The translations under genes and the position numbers were made by a program. Under the pieces are notes generated by a model. The model ran no database searches, was not told the origin of the DNA, and was given only the letters and a program-made list of their open reading frames with translations. Source: Phormidesmis priestleyi ULC007 (GTDB lineage Bacteria; Cyanobacteriota; Cyanobacteriia; Leptolyngbyales; Leptolyngbyaceae). Taken from it: a stretch of DNA of 64,000 bases. Shown piece by piece: positions 46,458 to 55,631 of the stretch (position 1 is the first letter of the stretch; each line of letters begins with the position of its first letter). The DNA is taken from contig NZ_MPPI01000001.1 in assembly GCF_001895925.1 (NCBI RefSeq), positions 433,215 through 497,214 on the forward strand, read 5' to 3'.

Positions 46458-47603
46458 ATGGATGACAATTTGTTGATTCTCAATGCTCAAGTGCCTGGTT
46501 TTCAGGGATTGCAGCAGATTTGCATTCAGAAAGGTGTCATTCACGAAATTGTTCCTATTCAATCCGCACCTCAGACAGATTTACCCGTTCTTGATGTCTC
46601 TGGTGATTGGATTTCGTTGGGTGGAATTGATCTGCAAATTAACGGCGCTTTGGGTTTAGCCTTTCCAGACTTGAGTGTCGAGAATTGTGACAAATTAGAG
46701 GCAATCTGTCAGTATCTCTGGAGTCAGGGCGTAGACGGATTTTTGCCCACGATCGTCACCACGTCGATCGAGAATATTCAGCGATCGCTCTCCACGATTT
46801 CCCAGTTTCTACCCTCAACTCTAAACCCGCAAGACGCTTCTCAAATCCTGGGTGTCCATCTCGAAGGGCCGTTTCTCAATTTTGAAAAGCGCGGCGCACA
46901 CCCTGCCAATTATCTGCTGCCACTTACGGTTGAGCAGATCAAGCGCGTTCTAGGCGATTATGCTTCGGTGGTCAAAGTCATCACCCTTGCTCCCGAACTC
47001 GACCCGACTGGAACCGCGATCGCCTATCTACGATCGCTCGGCATTATCGTCAGTCTCGGTCATTCACAAGCAACAGCAACCCAGGCACAGCAAGCCTTTG
47101 CCCAAGGAGCCACCCAGGTAACTCATGCCTTTAATGCCATGCCTAGCCTCCACCACCGAGAACCAGGGCTGTTAGGAGCTGCGATCGCTGACCCCAACGT
47201 TCACTGTGGACTGATCGCCGATGGTCAACACGTTTCGCCCTTGATGCTGGAGTTGGTGCTGAAAGCAAGTCAGTTCCACGGCATCTTTTTAGTCAGCGAT
47301 GCTCTCTCACCGCTAGGGCTACCCGATGGCACCTACCCCTGGGACACAAGGCAGATCGACGTGCAAAATGGCACTGCTCGATTGCTTGATAAAACACTAG
47401 CAGGAACGACCTTACCGCTTTTAGTCGGGGCACAAAACCTGGTGAAGTGGGGCATTTGTGGAGTAGAACAAGCGATCGCGCTGGCAACCACTGCACCGAG
47501 ACGAGCGATCGCTCAGTCAGAGAGCTATCTCAATCAGCCTGCACACTTATTGCGATGGCACTTACATTCCACTACGGGTGACCTAAGTTGGCAGAGATTA
47601 TGA
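46458..47603 (+). CDS. nagA: N-acetylglucosamine-6-phosphate deacetylase
   Basis: 381 residues of the amidohydrolase superfamily. It hydrolyses GlcNAc-6-P to glucosamine-6-P, a step in amino-sugar recycling. Motifs are GGIDLQINGALG, the metal Glu in HLEGPFLNFEKRGAHP, GHSQATATQAQQAF, VTHAFNAMPSLHHREPG and DGQHVSPLMLELVL, and the catalytic Asp in LVSDALSPLG. It ends before a 459-bp regulatory-looking gap. Confidence 0.93.
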   Translation: MDDNLLILNAQVPGFQGLQQICIQKGVIHEIVPIQSAPQTDLPVLDVSGDWISLGGIDLQINGALGLAFPDLSVENCDKLEAICQYLWSQGVDGFLPTIVTTSIENIQRSLSTISQFLPSTLNPQDASQILGVHLEGPFLNFEKRGAHPANYLLPLTVEQIKRVLGDYASVVKVITLAPELDPTGTAIAYLRSLGIIVSLGHSQATATQAQQAFAQGATQVTHAFNAMPSLHHREPGLLGAAIADPNVHCGLIADGQHVSPLMLELVLKASQFHGIFLVSDALSPLGLPDGTYPWDTRQIDVQNGTARLLDKTLAGTTLPLLVGAQNLVKWGICGVEQAIALATTAPRRAIAQSESYLNQPAHLLRWHLHSTTGDLSWQRL

Positions 47604-47820
47604 GCGTTTGCCAGTCAAATTTTTTGTGTGCCAGATTGAATTCTGTCTCATCTGAGCCAATGCCGATCTAAGGCTTCGCTTAAACTGCGAACAGGGCAGC
47701 ATCAGAACGAATCTTCAGTTGGTTTCTTCTCATAAAAAAGGGACACTTTGTGGGTGCCCCTCAGAATACTCAGATTGACTTGTCAAAGCAAAAATAACCT
47801 CACAGAGCCACTAATTTTCA

Positions 47821-47845
47821 GTTAAACATGGTTAAGATGTTTAAC
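47821..47845. promoter_or_regulatory. dyad upstream of chlM, candidate operator
   Basis: GTTAAACA (47821-47828) and TGTTTAAC (47838-47845) are exact complements with a 9-base spacer, the geometry of a dimeric regulator site. It lies about 220 bp before the chlM start. Confidence 0.4.
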
Positions 47846-48027
47846 CAGTGATCGTTTGGGATTTTGCCTACCCGTAGGATAACTGACAAATGGATAGAGT
47901 AGTTTAAGCTACATGAAAATTTCATGAAAATCTAACCGTTTCTACGTCAACTTTGTGCGAGTCTAGCTGGCAGCAAACACTAAGTTTGGGCGCATCTGCT
48001 TCTGGGTGCGCGATCGAGTACTACGAT

Positions 48028-48061
48028 AAACCTGTTGAGACAATCAGACACAAACAGGTTT
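48028..48061 (+). promoter_or_regulatory. start-proximal hairpin in chlM leader
   Basis: AAACCTGTT (48028-48036) pairs with AACAGGTTT (48053-48061), with a 16-base loop, ending one base before the ATG at 48063. It would cover the ribosome-binding region (AACAGGTT), so it could limit translation. Confidence 0.45.
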
Positions 48062-48062
48062 T

Positions 48063-48746
48063 ATGAACGGAATCGATGACAAAACCGTTGTTCGGGACTA
48101 TTTTAATGCAACGGGGTTCGATCGCTGGCGGCGCATTTATGGCGATGGTGAAGTTAACACAGTTCAGCTAGACATCCGCACGGGGCATCAGCAAACGGTT
48201 GATACAGTGTTGGCTTGGCTTAAAGCAGATGACAAGCTCTCTGAGCTAACGATTTGTGATGCGGGGTGTGGTGTGGGAAGCCTCAGCATTCCTCTAGCGC
48301 AAGCAGGGGCAGTGGTTTCTGCGAGTGATATTTCTGAAAAGATGGTGGGAGAAGCGAAAGAGAGAGCCGTAGCGATCGGGCTTCCTAGCAATCCAAGTTT
48401 CTCAGTTCAAGATTTAGAGACGTTGAGCGGAAATTATCACACGGTCATTTGTTTGGATGTGTTGATTCACTATCCCAGTGATCAGGCAATGGACATGATT
48501 AAGAATTTGTCTAGCTTGGCGAACGATCGGCTGATTCTCAGTTTTGCGCCCAAGACTTTTTTGCTCACGATTTTGAAGAAGATCGGTGAGTTTTTCCCCG
48601 GACCCAGTAAGGCGACTCGCGCTTATCAGCACCGTGAGGCAGAGGTGGTGCGGGCGCTTGAAAGCTGTGGCTTCAAGATTCAACGATCGGCGATGACCAG
48701 CACCCGCTTTTATTATTCGCGCATTTTGGAAGCAGTACGAGGGTAA
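48063..48746 (+). CDS. chlM: magnesium protoporphyrin IX methyltransferase
   Basis: SAM-dependent enzyme that methylates Mg-protoporphyrin IX in chlorophyll synthesis. Length is 227 residues. It has DDKTVVRDYFNATGFDRWRR at the N-terminus, the SAM motif ICDAGCGVGSLSIPLA, VVSASDISEKMVGEA, VICLDVLIHYP and the C-terminal FYYSRILEAVR. It is monocistronic, with the distinctive upstream region described above. Confidence 0.96.
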   Translation: MNGIDDKTVVRDYFNATGFDRWRRIYGDGEVNTVQLDIRTGHQQTVDTVLAWLKADDKLSELTICDAGCGVGSLSIPLAQAGAVVSASDISEKMVGEAKERAVAIGLPSNPSFSVQDLETLSGNYHTVICLDVLIHYPSDQAMDMIKNLSSLANDRLILSFAPKTFLLTILKKIGEFFPGPSKATRAYQHREAEVVRALESCGFKIQRSAMTSTRFYYSRILEAVRG

Positions 48747-48854
48747 GCGTTTTAACGGGTCCCTCAACGTTTGTCGATCGATCGTGCGTGTTCTTTTGAT
48801 AACTCTAAGAGAGCAGGCACGATCGGGCATTGCCAGTAGTCGCGACTCGCTGCG

Positions 48855-48985
48855 ATCGAGTCCGCCAGGAACTTAAGTTCCTGGCGGATAGCGAAAGTGC
48901 TCTGAAGAACACTAAATCAGGATTTCAGTCCATTTCAATGGACTTCTGCTGTTAGCCCGGAAATTAATTTTCGGGTGGGTTTCCG
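48855..48985. repeat. composite three-hairpin interspersed repeat
   Basis: Three palindromes lie in series. A 28-bp perfect palindrome at 48861-48888 (arms TCCGCCAGGAACTT) comes first. An 8-bp-arm hairpin at 48927-48944 (AGTCCATT/AATGGACT) follows. The third is at 48956-48975 (CCCGGAAATT/AATTTTCGGG, one G-U). The layout resembles known cyanobacterial interspersed repeats. It lies between chlM and sucrose synthase. Confidence 0.75.
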
Positions 48986-49033
48986 AGTCAACAAGCACGA
49001 CTGAATTGACAATCTCAAGCCTTTTCATAAGCG

Positions 49034-51454
49034 CTATCGAGTTAGATGGTCTTGCATGAGTTGTTGCGCTCTTGGCTTATAGAGTAGATAAAACAGCGAC
49101 TCAATATATCTCAGCATATCCTCGCGGTTTTCTTGAGAGGTGTAATTCCAGAAGCCATAAATCTTGGCGAGAGATAACAATCGAGTCGTGTGAATCTTCC
49201 AGGTATAGGTGCTATAAACTCGATCAATGCCCCGTTGCGAAATCTCATTCCAATAATTGGAGTTTTGCTCACATTTGTCTAAGAACTCTATGATGATTTC
49301 TGCAATTTCTTCTTGTTCGGTTGGGTTGATATAGAACCCATTCACTGTGTTTTGAATGATCTCTAACGGGCCGCCGAAGCGAGTTGCAAACGTGGGCAAC
49401 CCAGTCACCATCGATTCTAAGATGGTTAGACCAAAGGCTTCAAAAAGGGCGGGCTGCACAAAAATGCCTTGACGATCGGCGATCACCCGATACACTTCTC
49501 CAGTATCACTTTTTGACAGCCGCGCCCCTAACCAGCGAATCTTGCCGTGCAGATTATATTGGTCAATCAGTTGATAGAGTTTCTGAATCTCGTTGATTTC
49601 TTCGCTGTCGGTCGAGTCTTCGGTGCGGAGTTTGCCCGCGATTAAAATCAGGTTGCAGCGCTCTTGCAAGGCGGTGCTTTTGCCGAACGTTTCGACTAAA
49701 CCCGTGAGATTTTTAATGCGATCGAGCCGTGCCATTGAGAACAACGGACGCTTGTTGAGGTCGTCTAAAGTGCCAAAGATCTGACTCGGATCGTCTTGGG
49801 TAAAGAGCATTTCTTCTAAGCGGTCACGATCGCCCAGCAAGCGATCGCCTTGGCGAGTATAGGGAAAAAACACGCTCTCATTCACGCCAGGAGGCACCAC
49901 GTTAAACTTGGGGCTAAACAGCTCAATGCCGCTGACGACGTGATAAAGATCTGGCATCGTAAACGACTTATAAGATTCATACTGTCCGACGCTTTCGGGT
50001 GTGCCAACAATTTCTTGATAAGTGCTGCTGATGATGAAGTTTGCAGCATTCATCGCAATTAAATCAGCCGTAAATTGCAGCGAAAAATGATAAGAATTCT
50101 CTAAATCTTGCCAATAGAGATTGCTAAACAAATACTTCGATTTTTCGAGAGCGTGAGCGACGTTGCACTGGGTCACTTTTAAGCGTCTTGCTAACAAAAA
50201 CGCGACTAAATTGCCGTCCGAATAGTTGCCTATAATCAAATCAGGAATGCCTTGAAACTCTGCCCGAAGTTCCGTCTCTGCATCGAGTGCAAACGTTTCT
50301 AAATAGGGCCAGATCTCAAATCGAGAAATCCAGTTCTGCGTCAATTTAGAATTAAACTCGCGGAACGGGACGCGCAGAATCCAGGCATCTTTTGTGCCGT
50401 AGATTTTTTCTAATCGCTGATTGCAGAGGGTGCTGTCACTGTTGGGAATTAAACGGGTCAACACCATCACTTTGGGGTTAACACCCAAAACTTCTAATCC
50501 TGCCAGGTTGAGGTCTTCTTGAAGCTGCTGTTCAAGGCTTTTTACCTGGTCGAGAATGTAAACCACCTGTCCGCCTGTGTCGGGTCTGCCTAACACTCCT
50601 TCTTGCCCAAACCAGCCATGAGGCGACACCAGCACAACCTTAAAGATCATAGGAATGCGCGAGATAAAGGCTTCGAGTGCCTGGTGATCAGGCGAGTCAA
50701 TCAAGCGATCGAGCACTTCTAGCGTCTCTTGAACGCGATGAGCCGTGTTGCCCCACCCCGGCTCAAACCCAAGATTTTGCAAATCAAATCGAAAGGTTTG
50801 ATAGGGAGAATCGGCAGGCTGATCGCCGACCAAACTTAACGCCTGTTTGACTCGATCGGACAATTGCTGCCGCGACTGAATTCGTTCATTAATCATCAAC
50901 TGAGAGCCGCCGTAGCAATGCAATCTCAAAAAGTTAAAGATCGAATCTTCCCACTGGCTAGAGTCTTGAAACAGTTTGCTCGACAGAAAGCGGTTGAGAA
51001 ATTCGACTCCTTTGCCGATGTTTTTGGGGTCGCGAATAGTGGGTGAATAGTCGTAAAACGGTTGAAAATCGATTTCAAAAATGTCGCCGTCTTGGGGATG
51101 GTAGTGATTGACAAAGCGATCGCGCAAGTCTAACAATTCTTCGGGGGTGATTGGTTCGATCGTCAGATCTTCTAACAGCCGATAGGCCTCTTGTCGAGCA
51201 ATTCGGGGACGAATAATCATGCAGAGACTTTCATTCACAAGAATGATTTCTTGCACATAATAAATTAATTTGCTGAGTCGCGACGACGTGTGAAACTGCT
51301 CTGACTTTTCATAATTTTGGCAATATTCGCCAAATGCATGCAGGATTTCGTTTCGCAATAAGTATTTCTTGTCAGAAGTTCGCAAAAGACTCGCAAACTG
51401 ACGTAAATCTGTTTTTTCTTCAGTGTTAAGAACTGCTTGAATTAGGTCTGACAT
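49034..51454 (-). CDS. susA: sucrose synthase
   Basis: Reversibly cleaves sucrose to fructose plus NDP-glucose, feeding glycogen and polysaccharide synthesis. Length is 806 residues. The N-terminal regulatory region has LRNEILHAFGEYCQ and the GT-B part starts near SPHGWFGQEGVLGRPDTGGQVVYILDQ. It then has VTQCNVAHALEKSKYLFSNL, the FTMPDLYHVVSGIELFSPKFN region and the E-x7-E of PALFEAFGLTILESMVTGLP. No phosphatase tail is present, so it is not sucrose-phosphate synthase. Sucrose synthase in cyanobacteria is best known from filamentous N2-fixers and a few others. Confidence 0.95.
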   Translation of the reverse strand: MSDLIQAVLNTEEKTDLRQFASLLRTSDKKYLLRNEILHAFGEYCQNYEKSEQFHTSSRLSKLIYYVQEIILVNESLCMIIRPRIARQEAYRLLEDLTIEPITPEELLDLRDRFVNHYHPQDGDIFEIDFQPFYDYSPTIRDPKNIGKGVEFLNRFLSSKLFQDSSQWEDSIFNFLRLHCYGGSQLMINERIQSRQQLSDRVKQALSLVGDQPADSPYQTFRFDLQNLGFEPGWGNTAHRVQETLEVLDRLIDSPDHQALEAFISRIPMIFKVVLVSPHGWFGQEGVLGRPDTGGQVVYILDQVKSLEQQLQEDLNLAGLEVLGVNPKVMVLTRLIPNSDSTLCNQRLEKIYGTKDAWILRVPFREFNSKLTQNWISRFEIWPYLETFALDAETELRAEFQGIPDLIIGNYSDGNLVAFLLARRLKVTQCNVAHALEKSKYLFSNLYWQDLENSYHFSLQFTADLIAMNAANFIISSTYQEIVGTPESVGQYESYKSFTMPDLYHVVSGIELFSPKFNVVPPGVNESVFFPYTRQGDRLLGDRDRLEEMLFTQDDPSQIFGTLDDLNKRPLFSMARLDRIKNLTGLVETFGKSTALQERCNLILIAGKLRTEDSTDSEEINEIQKLYQLIDQYNLHGKIRWLGARLSKSDTGEVYRVIADRQGIFVQPALFEAFGLTILESMVTGLPTFATRFGGPLEIIQNTVNGFYINPTEQEEIAEIIIEFLDKCEQNSNYWNEISQRGIDRVYSTYTWKIHTTRLLSLAKIYGFWNYTSQENREDMLRYIESLFYLLYKPRAQQLMQDHLTR

Positions 51455-51683
51455 AGCAACTTATTTGAAGGGTCAGGGTCAGTGTCTGGCTTTTCTCCCT
51501 GACAAACGTCTTCAGCGCTCACCCACTGACCAGCACTGATGCTAGTTCTGATCTTACCAGTGATGTATCAGCCATAAGGCTGGAAAATTTCGGGAACTGC
51601 AAACTTTTAATCTATGTAGATATAAACACTTGCGATCGCCAGACTCTACAATCAGAGAAGTCTGCTCAATTCAGAATCGGATT

Positions 51684-52058
51684 ATGTCTCACTTCACGAC
51701 GGTTAAAGTTCAGATCAAAAATGGCGACACGCTGCACCAGGCTTTGAGTGAGTTGGGCTATAAAGTAGAGTGCGATCGCAAAGTGCGCGGATATCAGGGC
51801 AACACGACGCAAGCTGACTATGTGATCCGGCAGTCAAATGGCTATGATTTGGGCTTTCGGCGCAGTGGAGAAACCTATGATCTGATTGCCGATTTTTGGG
51901 GTGCGAAGATTAACCAGCAGCAGTTTGTGAATGCGGTCACTCAAAAATATGCTCACAAAACTCTGATGAAAACCGCTCAAGAGCAAGGGTTTAACGTTGA
52001 GGAAGAAGAAGTTTTAGACGATGGAACGCTGCGGGTGGTCGTGGGTCGGTGGGTTTAA
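51684..52058 (+). CDS. ycf35: Ycf35-like DUF1257 protein
   Basis: A 124-residue protein starting MSHFTTVKVQIKNGDTLHQA, conserved in cyanobacteria and algal plastids (ycf35). Also visible are YKVECDRKVRGYQGN, DYVIRQSNGYDLGFRR and FWGAKINQQQFVNAVTQKYA. The family is soluble and of unknown function. I chose ATG at 51684; the frame opens at 51630 with residues unlike the family. Confidence 0.9.
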   Translation: MSHFTTVKVQIKNGDTLHQALSELGYKVECDRKVRGYQGNTTQADYVIRQSNGYDLGFRRSGETYDLIADFWGAKINQQQFVNAVTQKYAHKTLMKTAQEQGFNVEEEEVLDDGTLRVVVGRWV

Positions 52059-52092
52059 CGATCGGGCAGTGCGGGATAGCGGGATGATTTGG

Positions 52093-52154
52093 GTAGGGGC
52101 AATTCCCTCGTGGTTGCCCTCCGCCAGGCGTAGGCACGGGGGCGCTACCCCTAC
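52093..52154. repeat. short inverted-repeat element
   Basis: GTAGGGG (52093-52099) faces CCCCTAC (52148-52154), with a G/C-rich middle (GGTTGCCCTCCGCC). It resembles common cyanobacterial GTAGGGGC repeats. It separates ycf35 from the signalling operon. Confidence 0.45.
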
Positions 52155-52194
52155 AGCCATTGCATCTCATTCTGCAATACCAACGATCGCTCTA

Positions 52195-53622
52195 TCAAGA
52201 ATATTCTTTGAGGCGAGGCATCACTCCCCAAAGGACGAGTAACGCGATCGCTATCACCGCGATCGCGCTTTTGATTTCAAACCCTGCAAGATCTTGATTG
52301 CCCTGAGTGATGGCATCGTTAAAAGCTTTGTCATTCACATCATAAGTTTTTTGATTGGCTTTTCTAAATTCATTAAATGCCCAGTCAGACTCACCCGGAT
52401 TACTGCCAGTGCATAGGGCGATCGCTTCTCGATATTTTCCGTTTTGCTGAAGTTGACGAATTTGTTGATCAATCTTCAGATAGTTAGACAGCGCAGACAG
52501 GGTTTCGATCACGGCTGGTCGCTCACCTGGAAACGTGATATTGCTTAATTCATCTCCTAGAAATCCGGTCAACCCTGTAAGTTTAGTTTCCTGTTGTGTG
52601 AGTGATTCCTGTCGTGCGAGTAGAATGATTTGCTCAAAAGTCTGACCATTTGGAGGGGTAGCAATCTGGTTCATTTTGTCGAAGAATGCTTGTTCGTGAG
52701 TGGCTGCATTTCTAACATCTAGCAAATAGCGACTCTCGTCAGCATTGGCACTATAAGCAAGCGCACGAGCCTGACGCAAAGAATGCATCGATTCAAATGC
52801 ATCTCTTTTGGCGACTGTGAGATGCTGTGAAGCAGATAGCAGTGACCCGATCGTGTGCGCCAAAAACAGCAGCGCGATCGCCGTTGCTGACAGCAAAAAA
52901 GGATTCAAGGTGCGTCGAGTCCGACGGCTGAGAAATAGCTGAAACATCACCAAAAATCCTGCTAACCCCAGGATGACGATCGCGATCAAAAACAGCGATC
53001 GAGCCGAGCCAAATTTTTGATCTTCGTAGGTGCGATTGAGCGCTTTAACGTTTACCTGGTCTAAGCGATCGGCAGCAGGCAAAAGGGTTTTATCCATAAC
53101 CTCAGCCGCCGCCAAATAAGCTGCTAACGTTCCGACTTGATCTCGGCGGGCATGAGCGTCTCGCGCTTGCTGAATCTTCGCGACATAATCACCGATTCCG
53201 AGTTGCATGGTTTGAATCGGTTCGCGTTCTTCGTCGTAGGTAATATTATTAGCAGCAGCAATTAGTCGTTCGGTAACTGATCTGTAGCGTTCATTGTAGC
53301 TTTGAATGTTCGTTCCATCTTTGTCTTTCTCGACTGGTTCTAGAAACGAACTTTGTATGTTTCTGGACGGTACTAAAAATTCACTGGCAGCAAAGGCATC
53401 CATTCCAGCAATTCCATCCTTTAAGCGTTGGGCTGTAATAATACTTGGTGTTGTATCTTTACCCACAGTTTTGATTGCGTTACGTTGTTCTTGCACTCCT
53501 GTAATTGTGGTTATAAGCGCGAGTAAACCTGCTCCCCATGTGATATATAAACCACTTCTAATCAGTTGAGGAGTAGTTAGTTTTTTGTTTGTTTTAGTGG
53601 ATATATTTTGGATAGTTGTCAT
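52195..53622 (-). CDS. four-TM protein with two periplasmic helical domains
   Basis: 475 residues with spans at about 24-43, 208-230, 241-264 and 449-468. The segments between spans 1-2 (about 45-205) and 3-4 (about 265-447) are extracytoplasmic, helical and rich in Gln/Asn/Asp, like 4HB/MCP-type sensory bundles. The cytoplasmic parts are short (N-terminal 20 residues, the SRRTRRTLNP loop, the C-terminal PRLKEYS). There is no kinase or HAMP output domain, so it must signal through partners. The start codon region overlaps the end of the FHA gene by 4 bp. Topology and operon partners recall actinobacterial GlnX next to PknG; I do not claim homology. Confidence 0.7.
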   Translation of the reverse strand: MTTIQNISTKTNKKLTTPQLIRSGLYITWGAGLLALITTITGVQEQRNAIKTVGKDTTPSIITAQRLKDGIAGMDAFAASEFLVPSRNIQSSFLEPVEKDKDGTNIQSYNERYRSVTERLIAAANNITYDEEREPIQTMQLGIGDYVAKIQQARDAHARRDQVGTLAAYLAAAEVMDKTLLPAADRLDQVNVKALNRTYEDQKFGSARSLFLIAIVILGLAGFLVMFQLFLSRRTRRTLNPFLLSATAIALLFLAHTIGSLLSASQHLTVAKRDAFESMHSLRQARALAYSANADESRYLLDVRNAATHEQAFFDKMNQIATPPNGQTFEQIILLARQESLTQQETKLTGLTGFLGDELSNITFPGERPAVIETLSALSNYLKIDQQIRQLQQNGKYREAIALCTGSNPGESDWAFNEFRKANQKTYDVNDKAFNDAITQGNQDLAGFEIKSAIAVIAIALLVLWGVMPRLKEYS

Positions 53623-54320
53623 AATTTAAAAGACGATTTTACTGATTGAGTGAGCGCTTGAATGGTGATTTTCGTCCAATGACCGATCGTGACTGCATCG
53701 CCGTTTTTAAGCGGACTATCTACCATTGGTTTGAGTTCAACTCCGTTAAGCTGTGTCCCGTTAGATGATCCGATATCGCGTAGAGTAAATGTGTTATCTG
53801 GCTGACGATCGATCAGCGCGTGACGGTGAGAAACTGCATCGTCGAAGTCGATCGCGATGTCTGGGTAGACGGCTCTAACTTGGCTGGTGCGACCGATCAA
53901 ATGAGTTGATTTGTCGAGGCGGATCGTGATCGGAGGCTGATCTGCTGGCGGTTCTGGGCTGTCGGGATGACGAAGTGATGGCTCGATCGTCACCACAACT
54001 TCCCATTCACGGGTTGCCGATTCTTCCTCTCCCTGCTTGGTTGTGACGGTCTCAAGAGGTGCCACGACTTTGATCGCAACGGGTTGAATCATGGGCAATT
54101 CTCCGTGCGCTTTTGTCACAAAGTTATAGCCGCAAATCTCGCAAAAGTTACCGCTATGCAATTCGTGAGGGGCGCTGCAATCTGGGCAGAGTTGGGCGGC
54201 GACTTTCTCAGGAATGGGAGGCACGATCGCAGCAGAACTGCTGCCAATTTTCGCACCGCATTCTGAGCAATAGTCAGACTCACTAGATTCGTGACCTTTG
54301 GGGCAGAGATAGGTAGACAT
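53619..54320 (-). CDS. double zinc-ribbon FHA-domain protein
   Basis: 233 residues. Two N-terminal zinc ribbons are formed by Cys6/His10/Cys18/Cys21 (CPKGHESSESDYCSECG) and Cys45/48/60/63 (CPDCSAPHELHSGNFCEICG). After a linker, an FHA domain at about 130-225 has HLIGRTSQ, SHRHALID and DIGSSNGTQLNG, all phosphothreonine-binding positions intact. It is expected to read the phosphorylation made by the operon kinase, as GarA/OdhI does for PknG. The upstream gap is 6 bp and the downstream overlap is 4 bp. Confidence 0.85.
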   Translation of the reverse strand: MSTYLCPKGHESSESDYCSECGAKIGSSSAAIVPPIPEKVAAQLCPDCSAPHELHSGNFCEICGYNFVTKAHGELPMIQPVAIKVVAPLETVTTKQGEEESATREWEVVVTIEPSLRHPDSPEPPADQPPITIRLDKSTHLIGRTSQVRAVYPDIAIDFDDAVSHRHALIDRQPDNTFTLRDIGSSNGTQLNGVELKPMVDSPLKNGDAVTIGHWTKITIQALTQSVKSSFKL

Positions 54321-54326
54321 AGAGGG

Positions 54327-55604
54327 TTATGACTTGGGAATGCGCGTAGTTTTGGTCGATCGGGTTTCCAGTGCCATTTCGTCTTCTTTAGCGATCGCTT
54401 TTTTCAACCGCACCGTTCCCGTGGGCGCGTCTTCAATCTCCACCACGGTTTTTAATAATTTGGCAGTGGCTTCATTACCCGATTCGTGAGCGATTTTAAC
54501 GGCTCGTCCGAGTTTGGCAGTGGCGGCTTCGACATCGCCTCGGTTGCGCGCCTCTAACCCTTCTTGAATGGTTTGAGCAAGTTCGGCTTGCCCCGTGTAA
54601 TGAGCGACGCGGCGATCGATCTTGGTGGATTTTGCATCGTCATCTGTCCAGACTGCCAAGATGCGAGCTTCGGCGATTTTGGTTTCGGTGCCGTCGATCG
54701 TGCAGATCAGACTTGCCCGACCTGCCAGCATTTCGTCGCCCACATTGCCCGGATTGACCTCAATGCAGAAGTGATAATCCCGCGATTCGCGTTTGCCCCA
54801 TGCCCCAGTCGGATAATCAACCACCTGCGGCTTCACTGATTTAGCGCGATGAGTCAGATCGACAATATCAGGGCTGACTTGCTTGCAGAAGAGAATTTTG
54901 GCTCCTTGAGGTGTCCACAATCGCATTGAGACATCGCTAATATTTTTGCCCATTGCTTGCTGCAAAATTGTTTGAAAATCAGCTTCAATCAACAAAGCAT
55001 TGGCGATGATGTCAGTGGTGCCGAGGAGCTTGCTAGAAATTCGTTTAAGTTGGGCAACGCGCCAATCCGTTCCGACTCCTCGACAGTCGCATTGAAACAC
55101 ACCTTCGCAGGCTTGAAGCGTGTGATCAAACGCTTTTTCATCAGACTCATCGTTCTGTCCGTCAGTCAACAATAATGCTTGCCGAATGGCAGTTGGCATA
55201 CGCTGAAACTGCTTGAGGGCAGCACTCAGCCACGTTGAAATCAGCGTTCCGCCACTTGCTTCGATCAAGCGAATATGAAAGATTGCTTGCTGTTTGTTTT
55301 CAGGAGTTGCTTGCATTAAAGGAGCCACTAACCGCGCCTGACTTGCCCCAGTGACAATGAAGAAATGAGCTTCTTCTGGGAGCATATTGACGGCTTTAAT
55401 CATGGCATCTTTTGCCGATCGGATCTTTTGTCCGCCCATTGATCCCGACGTGTCACAGATGATTCCAAATAGTTGCTCTCCCAATGCGCTGCTTGAGATT
55501 TCTGTGTCATTGCCAGCATTCACAGTCATGATCGCGTGGACTTCTCTCGATCCTTGCGGCAAGAATTGATTTTGAAAGACTTCGGCGGTGAATTGAGTAG
55601 ACAT
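54327..55604 (-). CDS. von Willebrand factor A domain protein (TerY-like)
   Basis: 425 residues. The vWA domain (about 40-225) has a complete MIDAS: FGIICDTSGSMGGQK (Asp51-x-Ser53-x-Ser55), a following Thr in GGTLISTWL, and LLLTDGQNDESDE. A beta-rich middle part (to about 330) and a helical C-terminus with EAATAKLGRAVKIAHES come next. No signal peptide, so it is cytosolic. vWA proteins next to PP2C and kinase genes form the TerY-P triads described in stress-response gene clusters. It sits 27 bp after the phosphatase and 6 bp before the FHA gene. Confidence 0.82.
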   Translation of the reverse strand: MSTQFTAEVFQNQFLPQGSREVHAIMTVNAGNDTEISSSALGEQLFGIICDTSGSMGGQKIRSAKDAMIKAVNMLPEEAHFFIVTGASQARLVAPLMQATPENKQQAIFHIRLIEASGGTLISTWLSAALKQFQRMPTAIRQALLLTDGQNDESDEKAFDHTLQACEGVFQCDCRGVGTDWRVAQLKRISSKLLGTTDIIANALLIEADFQTILQQAMGKNISDVSMRLWTPQGAKILFCKQVSPDIVDLTHRAKSVKPQVVDYPTGAWGKRESRDYHFCIEVNPGNVGDEMLAGRASLICTIDGTETKIAEARILAVWTDDDAKSTKIDRRVAHYTGQAELAQTIQEGLEARNRGDVEAATAKLGRAVKIAHESGNEATAKLLKTVVEIEDAPTGTVRLKKAIAKEDEMALETRSTKTTRIPKS

Positions 55605-55631
55605 AAGTTTGTAGGCGATCGATGGTTTTGA

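Larger units (their letters stand above)
47604..48062 (+). other. 459-bp intergenic region upstream of chlM
   Basis: It has no gene. It contains two dyads annotated separately (47821-47845 and 48028-48061). The rest is A/T-rich and probably includes the chlM promoter. Confidence 0.5.
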
